Position numbers and translations under genes: made by a program
Source: a virus
IMG/VR virus record: IMGVR_UViG_3300027888_000004
Coordinates: 62,001 to 126,000 of that record
Reading direction: 5' to 3' (one strand)
DNA: 64,000 bases
Shown: positions 56,286 through 64,000 of the stretch, piece by piece
Numbering within the stretch: the first letter of the stretch is position 1
How the letters are laid out: each line of letters opens with the position of its first letter
The notes under the pieces: generated by a model
The model's database searches: none
Told to the model about the DNA's origin: nothing
What the model saw: the letters and a program-made list of their open reading frames with translations, nothing else

Positions 56286-56351
56286 ATGATGGAGAGTTAT
56301 CTTAAATTCTTATCTGAAAAGGGAAAGTGCCCTCCCGGGATGAGATGGTGA
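56286..56351 (+). CDS. Short frame encoding a capsid-targeting-like peptide, ended by UGA
   Basis: ATG 56286 (or 56289) follows AGGAGGATAAT, the strongest ribosome site in this stretch. The peptide is MMESYLKFLSEKGKCPPGMRW, then TGA at 56349. YLKFLSE fits the targeting/cleavage pattern. The downstream cupin gene is in the same frame, with no other stop in between, so the UGA interrupts what would otherwise be one fused protein. Confidence 0.6.
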   Translation: MMESYLKFLSEKGKCPPGMRW

Positions 56352-56378
56352 CCTGTCCGGAAAAAGTGTATCCGTGAG

Positions 56379-56783
56379 ATGCAGTATGAACAAGCTATTT
56401 ATAATGCTAATGACGGATTTGTGACTAATATTGAAAAAGATACAGTTGAAAATGATAATTTTCGAAAGGTTCTATATACTCCAAGGAATCTTCAATTAGT
56501 ATTGATGAGTATTCCTCCTGGCGGAGAAGTTGGTGAGGAGATCCATCCTGCTGTTGATCAATTCTTTAGGATTGATGCTGGTGAAGGTAAAGTAATTTTG
56601 AATGGGAGAGAAATCCCAATTGAAGATGGTTTTGCTTTTATTGTTCCCGAAGGAACAAAGCATAATATTGTAAATACTTCGGCTAAAGATGACTTGAAAC
56701 TCTATAGTATTTACTCTCCGCCTAATCACCCACCTGGGGTAATTCAGGCAACTAAAGCTGAGGCAGACGCCGAAGAAGAGTGA
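56379..56783 (+). CDS. Cupin-domain protein
   Basis: In this 134-aa protein the cupin barrel is recognisable: VLMSIPPGGEVGEEIHPAVDQFFRIDAGEGKVILNG (about 42-78) with metal-binding His/Glu, and GFAFIVPEGTKHNI with the second-motif His. The ATG at 56379 has only a weak site (CCGTGAG). Read-through of the upstream UGA at 56349 would join it to a targeting peptide and the linker PVRKKCIRE. Cupins bind small ligands such as sugars; substrate unknown. Confidence 0.78.
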   Translation: MQYEQAIYNANDGFVTNIEKDTVENDNFRKVLYTPRNLQLVLMSIPPGGEVGEEIHPAVDQFFRIDAGEGKVILNGREIPIEDGFAFIVPEGTKHNIVNTSAKDDLKLYSIYSPPNHPPGVIQATKAEADAEEE

Positions 56784-56790
56784 GGATAAT

Positions 56791-57219
56791 ATGAAAGATA
56801 AAAGACATCTCAGTGAACTTAAGCAGGTAGTATCTAGAAATATAGGTTATCTTAAGGAACAAGATGAGACCCATAAAGATATTAGGATGAGGATACTTGA
56901 TTTCTTTAAAGAGAATCCAAGACCTACAGATAATGAAGTTCATGGCCTTGCAGATGAACTTGGTATAAATGAGCATGATTTTGAAGAGCACATTTATGCA
57001 ATCCTTGGAGATATCTTTGCTTATGGAAGGGCCAATGAAAAAGGTTTTACTGAAGATAATGCTGATCCTGAGCAATTGAGGATGGGAATAAAAGTTGAGA
57101 TGGAGCATACTCGATGTCCTCAGATATCTAAAAGAATTGCATTAGATCATTTGGCTGAATTAGGGGACTATTATACTCGCTTAGCAAAGATGGAAGAAGA
57201 AGGTGGAGTAGAAGATTAA
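56791..57219 (+). CDS. DUF5661-like hypothetical protein
   Basis: This 142-aa protein has a C-terminal half reading DPEQLRMGIKVEMEHTRCPQISKRIALDHLAELGDYYTRL, the pattern of a small phage/bacterial family often called DUF5661, of unknown function. The N-terminal YLKEQDE near residue 20 may be incidental. It overlaps the next gene by one base. Confidence 0.7.
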   Translation: MKDKRHLSELKQVVSRNIGYLKEQDETHKDIRMRILDFFKENPRPTDNEVHGLADELGINEHDFEEHIYAILGDIFAYGRANEKGFTEDNADPEQLRMGIKVEMEHTRCPQISKRIALDHLAELGDYYTRLAKMEEEGGVED

Positions 57220-57848
57220 TGACACTACCATTCTCTACGAATCTAGTACAGGAGTTACAACATTGGTTTAGTAGAGCGGTTCTTCTCCGGGATCTTAACA
57301 AGGATAAGATACCTTATCCCGTTGATATACCAGTGATCTATTTAAAACCGAAATCATTTATTGAACTCCTGTTTAATGAATCGTATCCATATACTGAATA
57401 CGAATATTTTTTTCAAGATGTGGCCAGTAAGTCATCATGGCCATCTTTAGTTAGAGATAGGATTACTATTTATCCATCTTCTAGAGTTTATGAGGTTTGT
57501 GATAGTACCGCTGCATTTAATCTGTTTCAACTTAAACCTCATGATCTGACTCTATTGAATGCTCTGTTAGCATATCGAATTGATTCAACAAGTGTTACGA
57601 TGATTGATTCAACATCAGTAACCTTAGTTGATTCAACTGCCGGAATAACTCTATATGCTTCATTGGATTTCTTAGATACTAGTTTATCTAAATTGATATA
57701 TGTATATTTAAAATTGAAGATTGATGGGGATGCTTCAGGTTATGATAATGTAAATCTTTTCTCTCGACCATATGAGGTTTTGGAGAGTTGTTATGAGGCC
57801 TTTGTTATTGAGCAATTCTTTGAATTTATAGCTGCCAGAGGTACGTAA
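57219..57848 (+). CDS. Baseplate/tail protein with IDSTSVT repeats
   Basis: This 209-aa protein's N-terminal domain contains WFSRAVLLRDLNKD and FIELLFNESYPYTEYEYFF. Three consecutive short repeats lie at about residues 118-142 (IDSTSVT, IDSTSVT, VDSTAG). The C-terminus resembles a helical baseplate element. It is 2 nt before the tail protein I-like gene, so a baseplate-wedge partner is likely. Confidence 0.66.
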   Translation: MTLPFSTNLVQELQHWFSRAVLLRDLNKDKIPYPVDIPVIYLKPKSFIELLFNESYPYTEYEYFFQDVASKSSWPSLVRDRITIYPSSRVYEVCDSTAAFNLFQLKPHDLTLLNALLAYRIDSTSVTMIDSTSVTLVDSTAGITLYASLDFLDTSLSKLIYVYLKLKIDGDASGYDNVNLFSRPYEVLESCYEAFVIEQFFEFIAARGT

Positions 57849-57850
57849 GT

Positions 57851-58813
57851 ATGGGATTTAAAATTGAAGACTATTGGACAATATGGGGTTATCTGTACCA
57901 AAGGAGATTAGACCCTACCTACGATACGATTGACCTCGACAATAATACGAAAAATATAGCTGAATCTGAAAGGGGTGTTTCTGAGCAAGTTTTTGAGAGC
58001 ACTCTTGATCAATCTGTCTTTAATTCAAATGATTATAAGATGTTAAGAACTTTTCTTATAGACTGGTATGCTACACTTAGGACTGTTGGCACAACTGGAG
58101 CAACTGTATCTCAAGTATTCTCTATGCCGGATACTCACGTTCAGGAGTTGATTCAGTCGTTCGGATATGATGTACCAGTAGATATATTGACTTTTACAAC
58201 TAAAGTAAATTTCTTTCTTGACCTTGTTAATCTGTATAAGGTTAAGGGAACCCCCAATGCTCTCTATCAAGTTTTAGCATATTATGGTTTGAGTAACCTT
58301 GATATTGTTGAGTATGATGTGCAATATACTGAACCAGGGGATGCTCTAGGACCGGGTGAACTAGTTTTTAGAGGTAAATCTACAAGGCAATTGGGGCCAG
58401 GTGAAATGCCCATACCATGGCCAGATGTTCCTTTTGATGAAATGATTTATCCAGATCCACATTGGTTATTGACTAAAGAAGACGTTGAATATGCCCACCG
58501 AACTCAAGATATAAACCTTCCTTCAAGAAGTCCTTATTTTGGCATAAGACCAAGATTCTATATGTCTGAACTTTTCTTTATGATAGCTGTCCTTGTAAGA
58601 ATGGTTGAAAATCAGTATGACCTATGGGTTGCTACGGGTAGCGTTGAAGTAACTGACCCAATGTTCTCTCATATCTATGATGCTGCAGTCGAAAAATATG
58701 AGATGACCCTTCTGAATTATAATGTGTCTTTATTAGAATTGTATCTATCTTGTATATATGCCTTTAATAGGAGATACGGTCGAAGTGCTATCTATCCACC
58801 AACATGGCCATAA
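57851..58813 (+). CDS. Tail protein I-like baseplate protein
   Basis: This 320-aa protein contains FFLDLVNLYKVKGTPNALYQVLAYYGL (about 119-145), close to the KGTPxxL signature of P2 gpI-type and T4-like baseplate wedge proteins that link fibres to the baseplate. Aromatic-rich C-terminal helices follow. The next gene, a tailspike, starts 56 nt before its end. Confidence 0.72.
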   Translation: MGFKIEDYWTIWGYLYQRRLDPTYDTIDLDNNTKNIAESERGVSEQVFESTLDQSVFNSNDYKMLRTFLIDWYATLRTVGTTGATVSQVFSMPDTHVQELIQSFGYDVPVDILTFTTKVNFFLDLVNLYKVKGTPNALYQVLAYYGLSNLDIVEYDVQYTEPGDALGPGELVFRGKSTRQLGPGEMPIPWPDVPFDEMIYPDPHWLLTKEDVEYAHRTQDINLPSRSPYFGIRPRFYMSELFFMIAVLVRMVENQYDLWVATGSVEVTDPMFSHIYDAAVEKYEMTLLNYNVSLLELYLSCIYAFNRRYGRSAIYPPTWP

Positions 58814-60170
58814 TCAGTATTCTAATCTATGGGGAGAAGATGGAGAACAGTGGAGTCCTCAAAGTTACCTACCTGATTTTTCTTATGCTGGTTACCACCA
58901 TGGAGAAGAACCTCTACCAAAAATAAATCAGTGTGTAAGTATAGTGGATGATTTTGGAGCGAAAGGTGATGGTCGTGATAGTTCACAAGCATTTCTCGAT
59001 GCTATAGAAGTAAATAGACCTATCTATATTCCTTCTGGTCGTTATAAGATTACTAAGATTATTGAAAGTAAAGTATCACTCATAGGAGAGGACCCAGACA
59101 AGACGGTTTTATATTTCCCCAACCACCTGACTGATATTAAACCAGATTGGAAAATTACTCCTGAAATGAGAATTTCTAATTACTCATGGTCTGGAGGTTT
59201 TATCTGGATTAAGGGAAATTTTGAAAAGAGATTTCTTACATCTATTATTGCAGAAGCTAAGCGTGGAGAGGACTCTTTAATAGTTTCTTCAGCAGATGAG
59301 TTAAGGGTTGGCCAAAGGATTGAAATAAAATTTAGAAGAAAAAGTAATTCTTTAGTACAATATCTATACTCAGGCGATTCTGGTGATACTGATAATTGGA
59401 AAGATATAAAAGTCTCGTTAGTTTGTAGAATTACTGAGGTTAAAGGTAACCTAATTATATTTGATCGCCCCCTACGTTTCGATGTAAAATTGGAATGGTT
59501 ACCTGAAGTTTATCAATTTAATTCAAGTGTGACCAAAATTAGTATAGAGAATCTATGTTTTGAATTTCCAAATACGTTGTACGATGGTCATTTTTCTGAA
59601 CTTGGTTATAATGCTTTAGCTTTAAGTAATGTCTCAGACTGTTGGGTAAGAAATATAAAGATTGTGAATGCTGATAGTGGAATATTTATTGATAGAAGTA
59701 AATTCTGTACTATCCAAAATATTATTTTTGAATCAAACCGGAAAGGTAGAGATAATTGTGTTGGTCATCATGGTATATATCTACAGGGAGATGATAATCT
59801 TTTTACTAATTTTGAATTTAAAGTTCAATTTATACATGATATCTCAGTAAGTAATTGCTCAGGTAATGTCTGTTGTGATGGTAGAGGTATAAACTTGTGT
59901 TTTGATCATCATAAAAAAGCTCCTTATGAGAACCTGTTTACTAATATTGATGCTGGATTAGGAAGTCGTATGTGGATATCTGGTGGAGGAGAAAAACTCG
60001 GGAGACACTGTGGAGCACGAGGTACCTTCTGGAATATACGATCTAAAAATCCTCAGAAATATCCTATAGATTTTGGTCCCAATTCAGTAAATCTAGTAGC
60101 CATAAAATCCGAAAGTATTTATCCACAGAATATTTATAGGTCTCAATTAGCTAGAAGATTAAGGAGATAA
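58758..60170 (+). CDS. Tailspike with pectate-lyase-3-type beta-helix
   Basis: This 470-aa protein has VSIVDDFGAKGDGRDSSQAFLDAIE (about 60-84), the classic N-terminal signature of pectate-lyase-3/tailspike beta-helices, then many short parallel strand repeats (IENLCFEF, NIKIVNADSGIFI, TIQNIIFESN). It probably degrades or binds host polysaccharide. The start at 58758 lacks a clear ribosome site and overlaps the previous gene; GTG 58785 is an alternative. Confidence 0.8.
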   Translation: MPLIGDTVEVLSIHQHGHNQYSNLWGEDGEQWSPQSYLPDFSYAGYHHGEEPLPKINQCVSIVDDFGAKGDGRDSSQAFLDAIEVNRPIYIPSGRYKITKIIESKVSLIGEDPDKTVLYFPNHLTDIKPDWKITPEMRISNYSWSGGFIWIKGNFEKRFLTSIIAEAKRGEDSLIVSSADELRVGQRIEIKFRRKSNSLVQYLYSGDSGDTDNWKDIKVSLVCRITEVKGNLIIFDRPLRFDVKLEWLPEVYQFNSSVTKISIENLCFEFPNTLYDGHFSELGYNALALSNVSDCWVRNIKIVNADSGIFIDRSKFCTIQNIIFESNRKGRDNCVGHHGIYLQGDDNLFTNFEFKVQFIHDISVSNCSGNVCCDGRGINLCFDHHKKAPYENLFTNIDAGLGSRMWISGGGEKLGRHCGARGTFWNIRSKNPQKYPIDFGPNSVNLVAIKSESIYPQNIYRSQLARRLRR

Positions 60171-60172
60171 AT

Positions 60173-61090
60173 TTGTGGGGTTTGACTTCATTCTTTAATC
60201 CTATTGGATATAAGAACAAGGTTAAGAATTATAGGAAGTTTAGGTTATCTAGTCAAAAGCAAGGGTTGAAACTTTTATGTGTTGAGTTATCATTCGGAGG
60301 TAGGGAACCTGAGTTAACTAAAGATGATGCTGATATTTTGATCCAACTAAGATCTAATACGATATTATGGCAAAAAGAGCGTTTACTAAATATTGGTCTA
60401 AGAAATCTTCCGGATGATTGTACTAAGATTATCTGGATTGACTGTGACATTATTTTTCAGAATGATAATTGGGTTGAGGAAGTATATAAATCTTTGGATA
60501 AGTATTTTGTTATTCAACCTTTTTCATTCGTTATTAGATTACCAAAGGATGGAATAATAAGTTCTGAGGATTTGCCTTTTGGATTAGAAGAGGGTCAAAA
60601 AATTCATAGTATGGGTTACGGTATGCGAGATTCTGATAGGGAAAAGCTCTTTGATTTTTTTATACATGGTCATTCTGGGTTTGCCTGGGCTGCCAGAAGA
60701 GAGATTTTTAATAAGCACGGTTTTTATGATAGGTTAATTCTTGGTTCTGGTGACTTGATGATGGCCCATACTTTCTACGGTCATAAATTTAATTATATTA
60801 GGAGTTTGTCTTCTGAACCAATGCAATTAGATCAAGATGTGTGGTTTGAGGAAATTTATAATATAGTTAAAAGCAATGTTTATTTTGTTCCTGGTCTAAT
60901 TTTTCATCTATGGCATGGAGATAAAATTAATAAGCTTCATGATGAGAGATTTGAGATTCTTGTCTCGGAGAATTTTGACCCCAGAAAAGACATTAAACTA
61001 GATAGTAATGATTGCTGGACTTGGGCAACTAACAAACCAAAATTGCACCAATGGTGTGAGAAATATTTTAGTTTTAGAAAAGAAGAGTAA
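60173..61090 (+). CDS. GT-A type glycosyltransferase
   Basis: This 305-aa protein starts at TTG 60173 behind AAGGAG. The nucleotide-sugar motif IIWIDCDIIFQND (about 84-96) is the DxD-type metal site. FDFFIHGHSGFAWAARREIF (about 162-181), GSGDLMMAHTFYGH and a late FHLWHGDK (His for metal) match the galactosyltransferase/GT2-27 fold. It would add a sugar to a phage or host glycan. Confidence 0.8.
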   Translation: MWGLTSFFNPIGYKNKVKNYRKFRLSSQKQGLKLLCVELSFGGREPELTKDDADILIQLRSNTILWQKERLLNIGLRNLPDDCTKIIWIDCDIIFQNDNWVEEVYKSLDKYFVIQPFSFVIRLPKDGIISSEDLPFGLEEGQKIHSMGYGMRDSDREKLFDFFIHGHSGFAWAARREIFNKHGFYDRLILGSGDLMMAHTFYGHKFNYIRSLSSEPMQLDQDVWFEEIYNIVKSNVYFVPGLIFHLWHGDKINKLHDERFEILVSENFDPRKDIKLDSNDCWTWATNKPKLHQWCEKYFSFRKEE

Positions 61091-62013
61091 TGAAATCTAT
61101 TCGATTAGAAGCTACAACAATTTGTCAACTAAAGTGTCCCTCTTGTCCGACATCTTCAGGAGATGTGAGTAGGTATCTTGGATCTGGACATCTTCGAATT
61201 GAGGATTTTAAAAATCTCGTTGATAGTAACTCTTGGATTTCGAATATTGAACTTTCTAATTGGGGGGAGATTTTTCTCAACCCGGACTTGATACCTATTT
61301 TTTACCACGCTTATAAGAGAGATGTAGGTTTGAGTGCTGATAATGGTGTAAATCTAAATACTGTTAGTCGAGATATTCTTGAAGCAATGATTGTATATAA
61401 ATTTCGAAGTATGAAATGTTCTATTGATGGAGCTACACCAGGGACTTATAGTATCTATCGACGCAGAGGAGATTTTAATGCTGTGATAGAGAATATTCAA
61501 ACTATCAATTATTTTAAGAAGCAGTACAATTCTAGATATCCACAGTTAACTTGGCAATTTATAATGTTTGATCATAATATACACGAACTTGAAAGTGCAG
61601 GGGAAATGGCTAAAAAGTTAGGTATGAGTTTTTTCCCTAAACTTTCTTGGGAAAATTTTTATGTTAAAGATTCTATAGCTAAACCTGAGAGAGCTCCTAC
61701 ACGAGAAGAATTTAAGAACAGATTTGGTAAGCATTATATTCGAAACCTCTGTACTCAACTATGGACAAAACCTCAAATTAATTATGATGGAAAAGTCCTT
61801 GGTTGCTGTGTTCAGTATTGGGGAGATTTTGGTAATGCTTTTAAAGAAGGTCTCAGAGAGAGTTTGAATAATGAGAAGATTGAATATGCTCGTCAGATGC
61901 TCTTGGGAGAAGAAGATAGCCGTCAAGACATTGCTTGTAGTTCCTGTGAGGTTTACCTGGAGATGAAAGAATCTCAGAATTGGATAAAGATGAGTGAGGT
62001 CCATGAAATTTAA
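61090..62013 (+). CDS. Radical SAM protein with C-terminal Cys cluster
   Basis: This 307-aa protein has C12-x3-C16-x2-C19 (CQLKCPSC), then ELSNWGEIFLNPDLIPIF (SAM-binding, GE motif), MKCSIDGATPGTYSIYRR and a C-terminal region (GCCVQYWG, CSSC) fitting a SPASM/twitch auxiliary-cluster domain. Sandwiched between two glycosyltransferases, it may modify a sugar or peptide in the same pathway. Confidence 0.82.
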   Translation: MKSIRLEATTICQLKCPSCPTSSGDVSRYLGSGHLRIEDFKNLVDSNSWISNIELSNWGEIFLNPDLIPIFYHAYKRDVGLSADNGVNLNTVSRDILEAMIVYKFRSMKCSIDGATPGTYSIYRRRGDFNAVIENIQTINYFKKQYNSRYPQLTWQFIMFDHNIHELESAGEMAKKLGMSFFPKLSWENFYVKDSIAKPERAPTREEFKNRFGKHYIRNLCTQLWTKPQINYDGKVLGCCVQYWGDFGNAFKEGLRESLNNEKIEYARQMLLGEEDSRQDIACSSCEVYLEMKESQNWIKMSEVHEI

Positions 62014-63031
62014 ACTTTGTGTTTGGTATAATGGAATAGCTTTAGCTACACATACTCCAATTGCTAGGGCTATAAATGAGTTAAAGGATTATGGTTATCA
62101 ATTCTCTAATAACGATTACGATATATTGATAATAAATTTTGCTTTTATTCCAAAAGATGTTCACTATCATACTTATTCAAAAAGGATCAACGACGAGTCT
62201 AGTCCGATAATAATATTTAATGAGCAAGTTTCTACAGGTAAATTGAATTTCTGGCATCTTGAACAAGAGCGAGTCATTGGTTGTACAAAGATGTGTCTCT
62301 TTAAGGACCTACACCTATATAGGTTTAAACTACCATATTACCACTATCATTTAATAAGTCCTATATACGAGATACCTCAGGTATACACTCCTAGGAATAA
62401 GTGGAATCCTGACCTCCTTTCAAAAATATATCTTGGTTGGAATTTAGGTCTATACGATTTCTTTACGAGGCATGCACCAGATTTTAGTGTTGAGAGACCA
62501 ATTGATATTCACTTTAGTATTGGTCTAGAACCATTCTATGAGGGCGATGAGCACTATCAACTTCACAGAAATCATTTTGTTAGTGAGGTTAAAAAGTTAT
62601 GTGAGGAGTATAAATTTACCACTTCCGGAAAATGTGGGGAACTTAGAAGATTCCCTGTTCAGAAAAGTAGAGAAGATAAAAAATATCACTTTTTAATGAG
62701 ACACTCAAAAGTCTGTATTAGTCCGCTTGGAGATGGGGAATTATGTTGGAGAGATTTTGAAGCAATAGTTCATGGAGCAATATTGATTAAACCAGAGATA
62801 ACACATATAGAAACATGGCCAGATATTTACAAACCTATGGAAACTTATATACCCGTCAAATTAGATCTATCAGATTTTAGAGAAACTGTCTTTCAAGTCA
62901 TAAAAAATTATTCTAAGTACAAATATATAACAATTAATGCGTATAACGCGCTAAAAGAAGTTCTAGACAATAATGTTTTTGCAGAAAGATTTGATAAGGT
63001 GATAGGAAAGATTATTGAAAAGGAGAATTAA
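62003..63031 (+). CDS. Exostosin-like glycosyltransferase
   Basis: This 342-aa protein is started at ATG 62003 behind GAGG; GTG 61994 is an upstream alternative. The C-terminal region HSKVCISPLGDGELCWRDFEAIVHGAILIKP (about 232-262) is the nucleotide-sugar-binding GT-B motif seen in exostosin-type and capsule transferases, with the acidic ExxxxG site. It overlaps the radical SAM gene by 11 nt. Confidence 0.76.
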   Translation: MKFKLCVWYNGIALATHTPIARAINELKDYGYQFSNNDYDILIINFAFIPKDVHYHTYSKRINDESSPIIIFNEQVSTGKLNFWHLEQERVIGCTKMCLFKDLHLYRFKLPYYHYHLISPIYEIPQVYTPRNKWNPDLLSKIYLGWNLGLYDFFTRHAPDFSVERPIDIHFSIGLEPFYEGDEHYQLHRNHFVSEVKKLCEEYKFTTSGKCGELRRFPVQKSREDKKYHFLMRHSKVCISPLGDGELCWRDFEAIVHGAILIKPEITHIETWPDIYKPMETYIPVKLDLSDFRETVFQVIKNYSKYKYITINAYNALKEVLDNNVFAERFDKVIGKIIEKEN

Positions 63032-63033
63032 AT

Positions 63034-64000
63034 ATGGGTGAAGTTATTGATATGGAACAGAAGGAAGATGGAATCGTTGAGATGAAGGAAAAGCAACCTG
63101 AATCCGGTTTTACAATTCAGGATAAAAGGAAACTTGCTCCGCACCCTCAACCTGAACCCCCTAAACAGTTTAAGCAAAAGAGTGTAGGGAAGGGTAAGAA
63201 AGAGAAGATTTGTATTGTCACAAACTTCATGGAGTTTAATCCTCGCTACTCATTAACTGGAATTGTTAAAGACCACATTCAAGCACTCACGAAAAATGGG
63301 CACAAAGTTGGCCTTATTGTCAACGAAAAATATAGGGATCAGGATTTTAAGGGTGTTGAGATGCTCAAAGTCCTTCCTTTTGCCCATTTAAAAGATTACC
63401 ACAATATAAATGACCTAAAAGAAGAACACAAAGTTACGATTGATAAGACAGAACAGGTACTTAAAAAAGTGTTTACTAATACAGATGGAGATGGAGATGT
63501 TTATGAATTAGCTTTCTGCCATGATATAAATTTCCAAGGTTGGTTCCTACCTTACAAATTAGGTCTCGAAAAAGCATCTTTTCAACTTCCCCATGTTAGA
63601 TGGCTTCATTGGGTTCATAGTATTCCAAGTGGTATGCGCGAATATTGGAAAATTCCAAGCAAGAAGCATAAGATCATATTTCCTAATGAAACTGATAGAC
63701 TACGAGTTGCTGAACAATTTAGAGGGGAGTTGGATGATGTTCGAATTGTTCACCATATAAAGGATATGAGAACCTTTATGGATTTTGATCCAATTGCTTG
63801 TAGGATGATAGATCAATATGACTTAATGAATGCTTCTATTATTCAAGTATATCCGGCTTCAGTTGATCGTCTTCATGCTAAAGGTGTTGATTATGTTATA
63901 AGAATCTTCTCTAACCTAAAGAAGCAGGGAGAAAGTGTTAGACTTATTATTCTAAACCAGTGGTGTAATGTTGACAAACATCGTCAAACCGTTGAGCAAT
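63034..64000 (+). CDS. GT-B (GT4-like) glycosyltransferase, cut by window edge
   Basis: ATG 63034 follows AGGAG. The visible 322 residues have a charged 50-residue N-terminal extension (QPEPPKQFKQKSVGKGKKEK). A Rossmann-type start follows: ICIVTNFMEFNPRYSLTGIVKDHIQALTKNGHKVGLIVN, then a WLHWVHSIPSGM helix, IIFPNETDRLRVAEQF, and IIQVYPASVDRLHAKGVDYVI at the start of the C-terminal donor domain. The gene continues past 64000. It is part of the glycan cluster. Confidence 0.78.
   Translation, partial: MGEVIDMEQKEDGIVEMKEKQPESGFTIQDKRKLAPHPQPEPPKQFKQKSVGKGKKEKICIVTNFMEFNPRYSLTGIVKDHIQALTKNGHKVGLIVNEKYRDQDFKGVEMLKVLPFAHLKDYHNINDLKEEHKVTIDKTEQVLKKVFTNTDGDGDVYELAFCHDINFQGWFLPYKLGLEKASFQLPHVRWLHWVHSIPSGMREYWKIPSKKHKIIFPNETDRLRVAEQFRGELDDVRIVHHIKDMRTFMDFDPIACRMIDQYDLMNASIIQVYPASVDRLHAKGVDYVIRIFSNLKKQGESVRLIILNQWCNVDKHRQTVEQ

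Noticed and set aside
56340-56400. Selenocysteine insertion at the UGA of 56349
   Set aside because: No convincing SECIS hairpin follows the codon and no tRNA-Sec or Sec synthesis genes are in the window. Kept only as a recoding or mutation question.

Overview
This window reads as part of a large tailed-phage genome (T4-like myovirus lineage, probably a big or jumbo phage). It is compact, AT-rich and mostly on one strand. It carries a T4-type head module: portal, prohead protease, coiled-coil core proteins and major capsid protein. It also has long tail-fibre and baseplate regions and dozens of small overlapping genes, many zinc- or cysteine-rich. The host is probably Gram-negative: there are lipoprotein and Sec signal peptides, a spanin-like gene pair, and heptose-activation enzymes for LPS-type sugars. 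Stop codons TAA, TAG and TGA are all used, so the code is standard.

Layout. 1-7.9 kb (+): head morphogenesis, with a papain-like peptidase between portal and prohead protease. 8.0-10.25 kb (-): small genes, then a protein with the C-terminal domain of IS110-family transposases but no RuvC-like catalytic domain. 10.26-11.81 kb: a non-coding array of about 43 degenerate 36-bp units, starting at the 5' end of that gene. Each unit has two short conserved boxes and two variable 9-10 nt segments. 11.85-11.99 kb: a tRNA-like RNA of about 143 nt. 12-14.4 kb: small genes and a zinc-finger/Vsr-like nuclease. 14.4-18.9 kb (-): six consecutive genes for exported proteins. 19-33 kb (+): tail fibres built from shuffled modules, including two GH114-like barrels and Thr-rich linkers. 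34.6-35.1 kb: a tRNA-Gly-like gene and two tandem related structured RNAs. 36-42 kb: a sugar kinase (HldE domain 1), a compact APS kinase, four sulfotransferase-like proteins and a spanin-like pair. 42-50 kb: tiny genes, including seven with a C-x2-C-x5-C-x3-C motif, and the HldE domain 2 nucleotidyltransferase. 50-53 kb: radical SAM/SPASM protein, Nudix hydrolase and permuted NlpC/P60 protein. 53.6-57.2 kb: probable internal head proteins and a trypsin-like protease. 57.2-60.2 kb: tail protein I-like protein and tailspike. 60.2-64 kb: three glycosyltransferases and a second radical SAM protein.

How the genes may work together. (1) Several short genes begin with a YLxxLxE peptide resembling the T4 capsid-targeting sequence cut by prohead protease gp21. 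With the gp21-like protease present here, this suggests a set of packaged, injected proteins. (2) APS kinase would supply PAPS to the adjacent sulfotransferases. With the glycosyltransferases, heptose enzymes and Thr-rich linkers, this suggests sulfated glycan decoration of virion or host surface. (3) The repeat array, the RuvC-less IS110-like protein and the tRNA-like RNA form the most novel-looking locus. A multi-guide RNA system is a reasonable but untested reading.
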